From Voacanga thouarsii (taxonomy: Eukaryota; Streptophyta; Magnoliopsida; Gentianales; Apocynaceae): a stretch of DNA of 64,000 nt. Shown here piece by piece: positions 10,764 through 23,153 of the stretch. The notes beneath the pieces were generated by a model. That model saw nothing but the letters and a program-made list of their open reading frames with translations. It did no database searches and was not told the origin of the DNA. The stretch spans positions 8,866,001 through 8,930,000 of the forward strand of contig JANUWF010001783.1 of assembly GCA_026120185.1 (NCBI GenBank), in the 5' to 3' direction. The position numbers and the translations under genes are program-made. Positions within the stretch are counted from its first letter, which is position 1. The number at the start of each line of letters is the position of its first letter.

Positions 10764-11755
10764 ATATTTGACAATGAGTAAGTTATTATAATATTTTTAT
10801 TAATTAGGGAGATGAGTGTTGGAGCCCATGGATTATTAATAAAGCTTTTTTTTTTTTTTTAAAGTGCCCCTTCAGTAAATCCCACCTTATATGTTTACGA
10901 ATTAGAGTAGTAAACAAATCACATATTCACGGACGAAAGTATAGCTAAACTCATTCGTATTTAAATAAGATTTGCTCGATTAATAGTCTATTCAAATTCG
11001 AACAAAATATAAGATTTGATTAATAAATAAATGAATTCAAATATGATGGTGAATACATTCAAATGTATATGAATATATTATATATTTTATAAAAATTAAT
11101 TATATTAATTATATTACTTTTATTTATTTTGTTTATAATTATTATAATTATTTATTATATTTATATTTTATAAAAATATAAAATAAACAAATTTGAACAA
11201 TGTGAACTCGAATATTAATTGAATTTTTCGAACTCAATCAAAATTGAATATTATCAAATAATAATTGAATGAATTTGAATAAGAACACGAATTTAAATTC
11301 AATTAATAAATAAACGAATTCGAACATGATTCAATTCTGATCGAACTTAAATTAAAAAATATGATATTTGATTCATTCATATTGTAGTTCTACTACGAAC
11401 TATATGAGAAAGTAGATAGTAAACTATGCTAAGTAAATTCTTGTGCAACAGGCTTATGTCTTAGGAGAGATTTGCAGTGAGTAACTAAAGGAGATTAGTT
11501 ACAAAAGGTCATAATGAAAATATTTTTAAAAAGTATACATTCATTTTCATATATTTTAAAATAAAAATATAGATATTCAATTTTAAATAGAAAAAGTATT
11601 ATATTTACACTATTCGGAATTGATTATTCACATATCTTTTTTGGGATTTCAAAAATTGAATATAAACTTTTCTAACATAAATATATTTGTCTTTTAAACT
11701 TACAAAATGAACCCTACAGTAACATCTTCAATTAATAAGGATAATATAATAATTT
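10764..11755. other. AT-rich intergenic DNA with GAATTCAAAT-type words
   Basis: Between about 10900 and 11400 words such as TTCGAA, GAATTCGAA and AATTTGAA recur on both strands, and the edges (GTAGTAAAC / GTAGTTCTACTACGAAC) are loosely inverted. This may be an old MITE. No coding sequence. Confidence 0.35.
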
Positions 11756-12113
11756 TGTTATAAAATTTGGGTAGTGTTAGAATAAAATCTTCACACTACA
11801 TACTAATAAAACTCTAACTATTTTGCACAAGATTTTCTCTCTTTCTTTTCTCTCACAATTTTCTCTAATCTTTCTTTCACAAAATAATGGTGTATTACAA
11901 GTTTAGAGAATAACTTTATTTATAGAGCTCTAATTAGTGGAATACATTATGGCATACATCATCTTCCACTAATCTTAATTAGTGGTATCTCCACTAAATG
12001 GTGGACATCCATAAAAATCTTCTCTAATAATTCACATAAATCCATAATTAGTGGAGCCTTCACTAATTAATGGAGCTTCCAATAATTTTAAGATATTTAA
12101 GATATTCATCACA
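11756..12113 (-). repeat. 3' LTR of the full-length copia
   Basis: Read on the minus strand it begins TGTGATGAATATC. Just outside it (12114-12125, plus) is CTCCTCCTTGG, which on the minus strand is the polypurine tract CCAAGGAGGAG. Confidence 0.9.
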
Positions 12114-12249
12114 CTCCTCCTTGGATGTCCATCCATTACATAAAGAATATGTCTCGTTAAAATCTTACTAGATAAAAATCCAGTGGGAAAAAAAATCTAG
12201 TGAAGGAAAAAGAGTACACTATTCTATATGTCTATTTATTACTCCCCCT

Positions 12250-15200
12250 GATGAGTTGATTCCTTTAAATCTTTAAACCGACGCATACCAATTTTATATC
12301 TCAACTTCTCAAATGTTGCAGTCGGTAAAGTTTTCGTAAAAATATCTGCGAGGTTGTCACATGACCAAATTTGTAGCACATCAATTTCACCTTTCTTTTG
12401 GAGTTCATGAGTAAAGAAGAATTTTGGTGAAATATGTTTTGTCCGATCTCTTTTAATATATCATCCTCGTAATTGAGCTATGCAAGTTGCATTGTCTTCA
12501 TAAAGAGGAGTTGGAATATCTTTGATCGATAATAATTCACAACTTATTCGGATATAATGAATCATGGATTTTAGTCATACACATTCTCGACTTGCTTCAT
12601 GAATGGCTATAATTTCAGCATGATTTGAAGAAGTAGCTGCTATAAATTGTTTTGTAGAACGCCATGATATAACAGTATTTTCACATGTAAATAGATAGCC
12701 CGTTTGAGAACGTGCTTTATGTGGATCAGATAAATAACCAGCATCTGCATAACCAATCAATATTGGGTTGGTTTTATTTGAATAAAATAATCCGAGATTA
12801 ATTGTACCTCGGAGATATCGAAAGACTTGTTTAATTCCATTCCAATGTCGTCGTATTGGTGAAGAACTAAATCTTGCTAATAAATTGACAACAAAAGCAA
12901 TATCAGGTCGTGTATTATTAGCAAGATACATCAATGCACCAATTGCACTGAGATATGATACTTCAGGACCAAGGAGTTCTTCATCATTTTCTTGAGGTCG
13001 GAACGGATCTTTATCCACATTTAATGATCGGACGATCATTAGAATATTCAATGGATGTGCTTTGTCCATATAAAATCTTTTTAGCACTTTTGCTGTATAT
13101 ATTGATTGATGAATAAATGTTCCACTTTCCAGATATTCAATTTGTAAACCAAGGCAAAATTTAGTTTTACCAAAATTCTTGATTTCGAATTCTCCTTTTA
13201 AATAATCAATTGTTTCTTGGAGCTCTTCAGGAGTTCCAATAAGATTAATATCATCAACATATATAACTAATATTACAAATTTAGAACCAAATTTCTTCAT
13301 AAAAACACATGGACGTGCTTGGTCATTTTTAAATTCCGCTTTCAATAAATATGCACTAAGACGAGTGAACCACATGCGCCCAGATTGCTTCAAGCCATAT
13401 AATGATTTCTGCAATTTGATGGAGTAATTTTCACAAGGATAATGTTTATATGCTTCAGGCATATAAAATCTGTCAGGGATTTTCATGTAAATATCATTTT
13501 CTAAATTTCTATATAAGTAGGCAGTGACAACATCTAGTATGCGCATATCTATCTTTTCATGTACTGCCAAACTGATAAGATATCGGAGTGTAATAGCATC
13601 AACAATAGGAGAATAAGTTTCATCATAATCAATACCTAGTCTTTGTGAAAAACCTTGGGCTACTAATCGCGCTTTATATCGAACGATTTCACTCTTTTCA
13701 TTGCACTTTCGCACAAATATCCATTTGTAGTCAACAGGTTTTACACCTTCTGGTGTTCGGACTGCAGGTCTGAAGACTTCACGTTTTGTCAGTGCATTTA
13801 ACTCCGATTGAATCGCATCTTTCCATTGCAGCCAATCTTTTCTATGCCGACATTTATTAACTGATATTGGTTCAGGATCATCACTATCTTGTGTAACATC
13901 AAGAGATATATTATATGCAAATATATTATCAATAACAGTTTCTATCCGATTCCAACTTCTACCGGAAGTGGTATAATTAATAGAAATTTCAGTGTTACTT
14001 TCATCAATTTTTGGTTCTTTGTCATCAGTTTTCTCTTGGTCTTTATCATTCTTTTCTTCAATATGATCTTCTGGATCATTTAATCCTCTTTTCTTTCGAG
14101 GATTTTTATCTTTGGACCCAAGAGGTCGGCCACGCTTCTGGCGTGTTTTTGACTCAGCAGCTATAGGTATAATATTTTGTTCTGCTAGAACTTCAATTCG
14201 AATAGGAGTATTCATAGCTGGAATATGCGATTTTGTAACTCTTCTGGAGTCAACAAAAGCGTCTGGCATTTGATTTGCAATGCTTTGCAAATGAATTATA
14301 TTTTGAACTTCAAGTTCACATACGCTTATGCGCGGATCAAGATAATTTAATGATGTTGTCCAAGCAAGATCCTTTTTATGCTATTTTGGTTCTCCCCCCT
14401 AATTTAGGGAATAATAATTCATCAAAATGACAATCAGCAAATCTTGCTGTGAATACATCTCCTGTCAGGGGTTCAACATACCTGATAATAGAGGGAGAAT
14501 CATATCCAACGTAGATCCCCTTTCTTCTTTGAGGACCCATTTTTGTACGTTGGTTTGGTGCAATTGAAACATATACAGCACACCCAAAAATTCTTAAATG
14601 AGCTATATTTGGCTTGGAACTAAAAGCCAATTGTAAGGAAGAAAATTTGTGATAACTTGTTGGCCTTAGGCGTACAAGTGTTACAGCATGCAAAATAGCA
14701 TGTCCCTAAGCAGTTGTCGGGAGATTTGTTCTCATTAATAACGATCTAGCAATTAATTGTAACCGTTTAATGAATTATTCAGGCAGACCATTCTGAGTAT
14801 GAACATGAGCTACTGGATGTTCAATAGTAATGCCAATTGACAGGCAATAAGTATCAAAAGTTTGGGAGGAATATTCTCCAGCATTATCTAGATGGATCCT
14901 TTTGATCAGATAATCTAGAAATTGCGCTCTTAAGCGAATTATTTGGGCAAGCAATCTCGCGAACGCCAGGTTGCGAGTTGATAATAAACTAACATGCGAC
15001 CATCGGGTCGATACATCAATTAAAATCATAAAGTATCTGAATTGCCCACATGGTGGATTAATTGGTCCACATATATCACCATGAATTCTTTCTAAAAATA
15101 CTGGAGACTCAAACTCCACTTTTGTTGGAGATGGTTTAATAATCAATTTCCCTTGAGAACATGCAGCACATGAAAATTTATCAGTTGTCAAAATCCTTTA

Positions 15201-15773
15201 ACTTTTCAAAGGATGACCATGCGTATTTTTATTTATTCTTCGCATCATAATAGCTCCTGGATGACCCAAATGGTCATGCCCAATGATAAATGTAGCATGA
15301 TCAGTAAACTTCTGATTTACTGAATGATGCATTTCAATTGCATGGATTTTTGTGCTATATAGGCCAGAAGAAAGAGATGGTAGCTTTTCTAATAAAGATT
15401 TCTTACCCAACATTATTTGAGTAATACAGAGATACTCAAAACTATTTTCTTCTATTGTTTCAATGTGATATCCATTTCGGCGAACATCTTTAAAGCTTAA
15501 TAAATTTCTTCGAGATTTTGAAGAAAATAACGCTTTAGGAATAACAACATTTGTTCCTCCGGGTAATACAATATTAGCTCTTCCAGAGCCTTCAATCAAC
15601 TTTACACTACCACCTATAGTATTAACATTTGTTTCTCCCAACTGCAAGTAAGAGAAATATTTTTTATCTTTCAATATGGTATGTGTTGTACCACTATCAA
15701 TTAGACATATATCTTCAATGCCATTTGTGTATCCAGTAAGCGAAATAATAGCCATCTGGGCATAACAAAACAT
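12250..15773 (-). pseudogene. Copia pol: protease, integrase, reverse transcriptase, RNase H
   Basis: Minus-strand order. 15773-15198: aspartic protease with CLIDSGTTH, then the HLGHPG pre-integrase block. 15191-14775: integrase core with zinc-site CAACSQGK, HGDICGP (first Asp), HLDNAGEY (second Asp) and NGLPE (Glu). 14693-14376: integrase C-terminal part, FGCAVYV and RRKGIYVGY. 14290-12575: long open RT-RNase H frame of 571 codons with VDYKWIFVRK, KARLVAQGFSQ, SLYGLKQSGRMW, catalytic IYVDDINLIG and RNase H YADAGYLSD. A diverged tail to about 12250 ends in DIFTKTLPT. Breaks: in-frame stops right after NGLPE and where a Trp precedes GHAILH, plus frame changes near 15190 and 14290-14375. RT and RNase H catalytic residues look intact. 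Confidence 0.9.
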
Positions 15774-15873
15774 TTATAAATATAAATACTCAAACAATAA
15801 AAACCTTAAACGCTAAGTACTATTACAATGCCAAAAATATAAAATATAAAAGAAATATATTAAAAGTAAACTT

Positions 15874-16995
15874 TTAATTCTTTTGAACACTTCCATCACC
15901 AATCAAATGCTCAATTCTTCCTTCAGGATGCTCAAAGAAATCAGCCACGTCTAAATGAGTTACATCAACATCGTCAAGGTTGATATCATCATTATCATGA
16001 AGAGAATGTTGTAGAGTAAAATTTGTTTCAGCATTTTTGCATTTCTTCTCAATAGACGCCTGATACAGATCAACAAGGTGTTTTGCAGTACGACAGATAC
16101 GAGACCAATGACCTTTTATGCCACAGCGATAACATTTATCTTCATAATTTTTAGGAACATCATTTCCTTTTCCTTTCACGTTAATTTTTTGTCACTTCTA
16201 GTGGTTGTCATTATTTCTCGTAACTTTATTTTGACTGTTGCGATCATAATGAATATTTTTATTACGACTATATATATGTCTACGGCCACGGCCATATCCA
16301 CGACCTCTTCCAGGGCCAAAATTACGAGTTCTAACATCATTCACTTCCAGGAATGGAGTAGAACCTGTTGGTCGAGTTTCATGATTTTTCATTAATAACT
16401 CATTATTTTGCTCAGCTACGAGAAGACAAGATATCAATTCTGCATATTTCTTGAATCCCTTTTCTCGATATTGCTGCTGCAGGAGCACATTCGAGGCATG
16501 AAAAGTAGAAAAAGTTTTTTCTAACATATCCTCATCAGTAATATTTTCTCCACACAGTTTTAGCTGCGAGCTAATTTTAAAAATAGCAGAATTATACTCA
16601 CTAACAGATTTAAAATCTTGTAATCACAAATGCATCCAGTCATACCGTGCCTTTGGAAAGAAGATCATCTTCTGGTGATCGAACCTTTCTTTCAAATTAA
16701 TCCACAAAATAAGTGAATTTTTTACGGTAAGGTATTCAACCTTTAAGTCATCATGAAGATGATGATGGAGAAAAATCATAACTTTAGCATTATTTTGTGA
16801 TGATGATGGATTTCCTTCTACAATGGTATCTTCCAAACCCATTGCAGCTAAATGCATTTCAGCATCTAGTATCCAAGATAAATAGTTTTTTCCCAGTAAT
16901 ATCAAGAGCTGCGAACTCGAGTTTGGTAAGATTTGCCATGTGGATACAAAATCAAATAGAAAAAGTACATACCTTCCTCTTTTGTTCAAGAACAC
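15874..16995 (-). pseudogene. Copia gag (UBN2-type) with CCHC zinc knuckle
   Basis: Three minus-strand frames make up gag. 16995-16624 is the N-terminal capsid-like part (LSWILDAEMHLAAMGLED). 16527-16198 is the central helical part ending in an RGRGYGRGR basic tract. 16179-15874 has the nucleocapsid zinc knuckle CYRCGIKGHWSRIC (CX2CX4HX4C intact). Gag packages the element RNA. The three parts are in different frames, so this copy cannot make full-length gag. Confidence 0.85.
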
Positions 16996-17033
16996 TTTAA
17001 TAGTATCACCGTTATTATAACCTTCAGTACTTC

Positions 17034-17056
17034 GGTAGAGTCTCGTGCTGATAACG
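17034..17056 (-). promoter_or_regulatory. Primer-binding region of the full-length copia
   Basis: On the minus strand the 5' LTR end is followed by CGTTATCAGCACGAGACTC. It resembles the TATCAG core of initiator-Met primer sites but is not the canonical TGGTATCAGAGC. I infer a primer-binding role from position. Confidence 0.5.
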
Positions 17057-17414
17057 TGTTATAAAATTAGGGTAGTGTTAGAATAAAATCTTCACACTAC
17101 ACACTAATAAAACTCTAACTATTTTGCACAAGATTTTCTCTATTTCTTTTCTCTCACAATTTTCTCTAATCTTTCTTTCACAAAATAATGGTGTATTACA
17201 AGTTTAGATAATAGCTCTATTTATAGAGTTCTAATTAGTGAAATACATCATGGCATACATCATCTTCCACTAATCTTAATTAGTGGTGTCTCCATTAAAT
17301 GGTGGACATCCATAAAAATCTTCTCTAATAATTCACATAAATTCATAATTAGTGGAGTTTTCACTAATTAATGGAGTTTCCAATAATTTTAAAATATTTA
17401 AGATATTCATCACA
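17057..17414 (-). repeat. 5' LTR of the full-length copia
   Basis: Aligns base for base in length with 11756-12113 with about 16 substitutions and no indels. Followed by the AATTT duplication. Confidence 0.92.
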
Positions 17415-17419
17415 AATTT

Positions 17420-18647
17420 ATGCATAATTTATAATTCTCTTAAATTTTTATTGCAAGTCAAAATATAATATTTAAATCTAAACATATGAAGTATACGAGA
17501 AGGAAATAACTCAATTGATAAAAATTTGATTTTGACATTCCTTCCCCAATGTATACAAAATGGGTCGTTCTTAATTTTACACTTCAAATAAGCTAGGGGC
17601 CACGTCAAGCTTCGACCTAAAATTTAGGCCTGAACTTTATTCAGGTCGAGCTCACTCTTAAATAAGCACAGTGTGAAAGATATTTATATATAAATATTAA
17701 TTTTTAATAATTATTTATTATATATTAATTATATCTTTGTTAAATAATAGTTATTGAATTTTAATATGTAACTATTATTTTTCTTTTAATCCAATAAAAA
17801 TAATAATTTGATAATCAATCAAAGACTTTTTTTTTAAAAAAAAATACATGAAATTGAAAATATATTGTTACTTTGAAAAATCACCATAAAATTATTGCCA
17901 AATCTATCCCGTCTTTATAAAATTCAATAAAATAGAATATTACGATATTAAATTAAACAACCTTATTCACTTTATTAGTCCTTTATTATTAAAATATACA
18001 ATTATTATGCATATTTTTATTTGAATTATTTAATGAACATTGCAATTAATCTAATTAGTTTTAAAATAGTTTAACGGGCGATAATATTTTGTATAGAAGT
18101 CATAAATTTTATTTTAAATATTCTTTTATAGCATTGATAGGTATGGTCAACTTTTATTTTATAACACTAAATATTCTATGTTTAATTTTTTCACAATTAA
18201 TATTAATTTTGAAGTTAATTGTCAATTCTAACATAATACATTGCAGTAGAACTTCATTACAAAACTAATAAAAATGCATAACTATTGCTACGATAATAGC
18301 TAAAGTTTGATCTTTTCAATATTAGGAAAAAATCTACGATTAAATGTATAAATATATTCTATTAATTTATTGCCTCCATATAAAAAAATTGTACTATTAT
18401 CACATTTTTCTCTAAAATATAAGTTTTTGTATGATATTTTTTAATACAATAACATTAATAATTCATAAAGTATTATTATAATTATATAAATTTATATTTT
18501 AATTAAGTGCATTTAGAATATAAAAAAGTATCATTTTGTTTTCTAAAAGAAAAATTATTTCGAGTTAGTTCGAACTCGGTCTGACCTTGGATTTTGTATT
18601 TGGATCGAACTCAAGTTTGCATTTTTTTAGTTATTATGGCTATTTGT
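17420..18647. other. AT-rich intergenic DNA
   Basis: No coding signal in six frames. Contains poly-A/T runs and words like GGTCGAGCTC near 17655 and GTTCGAACTCGG near 18570, which are typical of degraded plant repeats. Confidence 0.45.
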
Positions 18648-18828
18648 AAGTTTAGAAAAATTCTTATATGCACCAAATGCACGTGCATCGGGTGCATTGA
18701 AGTATTGTACCATTTACAATATTTGTTGTATACAAAATGTTGTATATAATTTTATCTATAGATGGTGTAACATTTCAATGTATCGATATACGTATATCGA
18801 ATACATATAAAAATTTCTTATAAATTTA
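18648..18828. mobile_element. Hairpin MITE of about 180 bp
   Basis: The two halves are inverted copies. The left half contains TTATATGCACC, TGCACGTGCATCG and GCATTGAAGTATT. The reverse complement of the right half has TTATATGTATT, TATACGTATATCG and ACATTGAAATGTT in the same order. The whole segment could fold into one long stem. The target duplication was not resolved. Confidence 0.65.
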
Positions 18829-19711
18829 GGCTTGTTGAGTTCGGACTTGGTCAAATTTGACTTACAAGTCCAAAGTGCCTAGCCATAATATCTAAAAAAT
18901 ATAGAGGTTTAGTCAATAAATTAAAAATTTTTCCTTTTTGAAAAAATAAAAACTAAAACATAAATTGTTAATTTTGATCATGTTTTGCTTCTGTTACTTG
19001 TAACTTTAATGATTTTTAGTTATTTTCAAAAAAAAAAATATTTTAATTTACTATCTATGCCTCTATATTTTTAAATATTTTCGATCATACTTTGTCTATC
19101 AATCAATTTAAAATAGAAAAAAAAAAACAACAACAAAAGATGTATGATTACAAAAGTCTAATTTTTGAAAAGTAAAATTGAAAACCAATGGAAAAAGACC
19201 AAAAGATTAAGATCCACGGAAACGACAATTGACCCAAGTCACCGTCAAAACATGAGTCACGGGACCAAAGGAAAAGCAGCCTCGCTCCACTTGATTTTAG
19301 TTTTTTTTTAAAATTTTTATTGTAATAACTTGATTTTGGGTCTTTCATGGGTCCTATGCTTTAGAATAAAAGTGGTCACTAATTGCACTCTAACTCAATT
19401 CTTACTAAATATTTTTATTCATTTCACGAACTAATAGTACTTGAGTTTATTAATTTTTTTGTTTTTATATATTAAAAAATGTGATTAAAATTTAATATTT
19501 ATCGTCTCATAATTGATACTCGTTTTATTCTTGATTTTTTTTAATAAAAAGGAATCAGAGAAACAAAAAGAAAGAACAATGTTAACATTTTCTTTGTTTT
19601 TCCATGCTTCTAAGATCTAACAACTTGATTTTAGAACCTTTTTTTTTTAAAAAAAAAAGAGATTGATTTTAGATTTTACACCCAAACTTTATATAATTTT
19701 TTCTTACATAA
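18829..19711. other. AT-rich intergenic DNA
   Basis: Several A and T runs, no gene or repeat structure I can define. The 66-codon minus frame at 19148-19348 is not recognised. Confidence 0.45.
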
Positions 19712-20638
19712 TGTTGACACCTAAAAAATATAGTTGGCGAGGCAAATCAACTTTTGACTGGACAAGCCAACCAAGCATAACTGGACAGGCCAGTTAGTAG
19801 TATCATCTAGATGGGCCGAGTGCGATTGGATCAACCAAGCAATCCAAGCCAGGCCAGGCAACCTCAAACAGAATCCCAACAAGTCAGAGTAGTAGCCGAC
19901 CAGGAGTTTGATTTCGGTCAGAACACTTCTTGTCTTTAAGAAAGTTAGTTGTGATTAGGAGTTTGACTTCAGAACACTTCCTATCTTCGAGGAAGTCAAT
20001 TGTTAAGGGGATCATGCATGGATTTCTTGATCAAGGAAATCTCTCACTTTGCTATTAACGATCATGGAGTAGAGAAAAACAACCATAATTGCCATTTTCT
20101 CCATTTTTTAGTATGGAAACGTGACCTGAAAGTTTGGGGACCAAGAAGTTCTGCTTATAAACGCCAGAAGACAAACAAAAGGCAAAGGACATCAAGAAAT
20201 CATCTCAAGAGTATATTTCATTTCTTAATTTTGTTTTAAAAGCTTGTTTTACTGCTTTTCTTTATAGCTTTCCCTTAAATTCATGTATTTTTATAACTTT
20301 CAATCAATTCCAACCAAATCTTTCTTTCAAATTATTGAGTGTTTGTGCTCTCGAGGTCTCACTCTTGGTCTCCAATTCATTCCTTCCAATTCCACCAAAT
20401 TATTGCATTCACCTCACGAATTGAAACTTGCTTGGGGGCTTTCTGAAGTGCTGCAAGAGACATCTTATTTGATCCTCAGCTTCTTGCGTGATTTTTCAGA
20501 TATAATTGCATAGTAGAAGTAATAAGGAGTGTGAAATACTCACCTGGTCAAGTGCTACCTTCGGCCAATCTAGTCACATTTAAACCAATTCGGCTAATCA
20601 CTAACTTGATAGCCAAATGGTGAAATTCAGAGTCAATA
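19712..20638 (+). repeat. 5' LTR of the 16-kb gypsy element
   Basis: Aligns with 34829-35691. About 80 bases here around 20155-20230 (AAACGCCAGAAGACAAAC and following) are missing from the 3' LTR. Ends TCAATA where the partner has TCAACA. Confidence 0.88.
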
Positions 20639-21228
20639 CCCTTTTTTTTTTTTTTTTTTTTTTGCACGCCCAATGGGACCACCAAGTGTAGGTTCCGTTG
20701 AATGCAATTACGATCTAGTCGCATAATCAGCTAAATGGAAGGACATTCAGCTACCTCAAACATCAACGGAGGCTGAGGCATCTACATCTTTTTCGGCCAT
20801 TTGATAGCAGCTCAATAAAAGAATAGACGAGTTGCTTCAAAGTCCAGTGCAACAGATGGTAATCGTCTTTAAACTCATGTTGCAAAATGAACTACTTACA
20901 GTAATTGAAGAACACCAACCAGCAGCCAGTCTAGTCTATTCAGCTACTTTGCAGGGGTAGGCGGCAAGTCAAATTCCTAGACAGTCGGCAGTCGGTGTCT
21001 CCAGCACAATTACAATATGGTAGGGTGACAATAGCCTAGTCAGATCAACCCATAACAATAGAATAGATACCTCAGGTAGGGAACTTAATCTCGATGATCG
21101 ATGCATTGACATCACCTATTTCTTGTTCATACGCAAATGTCTAGTCATCTATAGGTTATGGAATGGAGGTCTAGCAACTAGTTTACTATGGAGGACAACA
21201 ACCAATGTATGCTGAGGGATAACAATCA
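20639..21228 (+). other. Primer-site and leader/gag start region of the gypsy element
   Basis: A T-run is followed by TTTGCACGCCCAATGGGACC, which resembles the TTGGCGCCCA...GGGACC leader of plant gypsy elements and is probably a decayed primer site. Downstream text holds stop-rich gag N-terminal remnants that I could not read as protein. Confidence 0.5.
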
Positions 21229-21239
21229 TACTACTAAAA

Positions 21240-21790
21240 ATTCAGGCAAATACGACGGCCAGAAAATCGTCGTATTTGAGAAAATACCATTGTTTTGCTA
21301 TAAACAAGGTTAAACGACGATTTTTTTACCATCGTATATAATGCCGTCATTTTTATTAAAAATGGCTGAAAAATCATCGTATTTAGCTAATGCGATGATG
21401 CAAATACGACGGACAGGGAAAAGCGTCGCAATTACTCACCCGGAATGAGATTCTACAAACCGTCGTATTGATGAAAAGATCATCGCAATTGTTCTGTAAA
21501 TACGACGGTTTTAAACCATCACAAATATTTGTTATTTGCAACGTTTATTTGCGACGGCCCTAACCATTGCAATTGCTGAGTATTTGTGACTGTATCCAAC
21601 CGTCGTAATCATAACTGTGGCAATAAATCTTGGAGCAATTGCAACCATTAATAAAAATGACGGCTTAGACCGTCGTATTTGTTCTTTTAAGCCATAACCA
21701 AATCCGACCGTTTGTGACCGTCGCTTTTGATAAGCAAATACGACGGTCTTGTGACCGACACATTTGATAAGCAAATATGACGGTTTTGTG
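21240..21790. repeat. Left subterminal repeat array of the first CACTA element
   Basis: AAATACGACGG and its inverse CCGTCGTATTT occur many times in both orientations with one- or two-base variants (for example at 21250, 21280, 21407, 21460, 21495, 21670, 21737). Pairs lie head to head and could form hairpins. Arrays like this bind the element's own transposase in En/Spm. Confidence 0.8.
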
Positions 21791-22402
21791 ATTAATTATT
21801 TTTTTAAAAATATTTGATTGAAATTTAGGCCTATCCATCTGTAATTTCAAACCAAATACAATCCGTTCAACTCATTCAACATCAATCACAATAAAACACA
21901 ATTTGCTTAATGCCAAATAAATCAAAATCAATCTCTTGAATATTGAAATCATAAATAATCCTTAAACTCCACAAGAGAAGTAATACTACATATATAACAA
22001 GTAGGAAATGCCAATGAATCTATTAGAAATAGTAGTACATGTACAACAAGAAACAAAATTGAGTACGTCAGTTATCCCTAATATAATCTTTTCCTCTTCC
22101 TTCTTGTCTCTTCCTGGGATCATCTTTTTTCCTTCCTCCTTATCTCTTTCTCTCCTCAATTTCGAAAAAATATTAATCTTTACCCAACATAGCTCAAGGT
22201 CAGTGGATTGGGCTTTAGAACATCTCCTTACCTGCACAATACACAAATCGGAGATCAATCTCGATAATGAAATGATTTCAATAAATAGAAAACCTTCGCA
22301 TCATCTTTAAAAAAATAAAGTACAAATGTAAATTTAGAATATTAAAATGTAGACATATACTGCCATAAATTTTCTAAATTGTGAAACTAATATGCATATT
22401 CT

Positions 22403-22860
22403 ACAACAAAACCCAATTATATTTAAAGTCACAACAACAGAAAAAATGTCAAGGTAGTGCAATTAATATATTTTGTGCACTAATGTGGCTCTAATAAAAG
22501 ACAAGATAGTGCAATTAAAATATTTTATGTAAAATGAGCAAACCAATCCTCTTTTTTCCTTCCTCTTTGTCCCTTTCTACAATAAAACCCAATTATATTT
22601 AAAGTCACAACAATAGAAAAATGTCCAAGCAGTGCAATTAAAATATTGTATGTAAAATGATCAAACTAATCGTCTTTTCCCCTTCCTTCTTATCCCTTTC
22701 TGCAACAAAACCCAATTATATTTAAAGTCACAACAATAGAAAAATGTTAAGGCAATGCAATTAAAATATTTTGCGCACTAATGTGGCTCCAATAAAAAAT
22801 AAGGCAGTGCAATTAAAATATTTTATGTAAAATGAGTAAACTAATCGTTTTTTCTCCTTC
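22403..22860 (+). repeat. Three tandem copies of a block of 120-176 bp
   Basis: ACAAAACCCAATTATATTTAAAG begins copies near 22403, 22579 and 22699. Each is followed by TCACAACAA(C/T)AGAAAAA, AGTGCAATTAA(A/T)ATATT and a pyrimidine-rich tail (CCTTCCTTCTTGTCCC). The pyrimidine part is further repeated, three times, at 22860-23120. This lies just upstream of the RKD pseudogene inside the CACTA element. Confidence 0.75.
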
Positions 22861-23153
22861 CTTCTTGTCCCTTTCTCTCCTTAGTCATCCATCCCCTCCT
22901 GTCATTTACCTTTTCCCCTTCCTCCTTGTCTCTTTCTCTCCTCAGTCCTCCCTCCCTTCTTCCCGTACAGAACCTGTCATTTACCTTTTCCTCTTCATCT
23001 TTTCTTTTTCTCTCCTCAGTCATTCCTCTTTTTTTCCTGCATAGATATATATATCCTTAGTCATCAATTATTAGTCATCCCTTAGTCTCTTTCTTTCCTT
23101 AGTCATCCCTCCCCTCTTCTTGTACAAATATACATATATATCCATTCATCAGA

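Larger units (their letters stand above)
11756..17414 (-). mobile_element. Near-complete Ty1-copia retrotransposon, AATTT target duplication
   Basis: Two 358-bp LTRs (11756-12113 and 17057-17414) flank gag and pol on the minus strand. AATTT is duplicated at 11751-11755 and 17415-17419. The LTRs start TGTTATAAAA and end ATTCATCACA on the plus strand. By eye they differ at about 16 of 358 positions, mostly transitions, so the insertion is fairly recent. All protein domains are present in copia order, but gag and pol carry stops and frame changes. The element is full length yet not autonomous. Confidence 0.93.

Noticed and set aside
13889..14083. Plus-strand frame opposite copia RT
   Set aside because: Shadow of the minus-strand pol gene, hydrophobic by composition only.
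22008..22310. 100-codon frame inside the first CACTA as a transposase exon
   Set aside because: No transposase motif, mirrored by an equally long frame on the other strand, and rich in repeat-derived Ser/Leu.
22832..23044. Open frames on both strands in the pyrimidine-rich stretch
   Set aside because: They encode low-complexity Leu/Ser/Phe or Arg/Glu/Lys runs caused by the biased repeat, with no domain.
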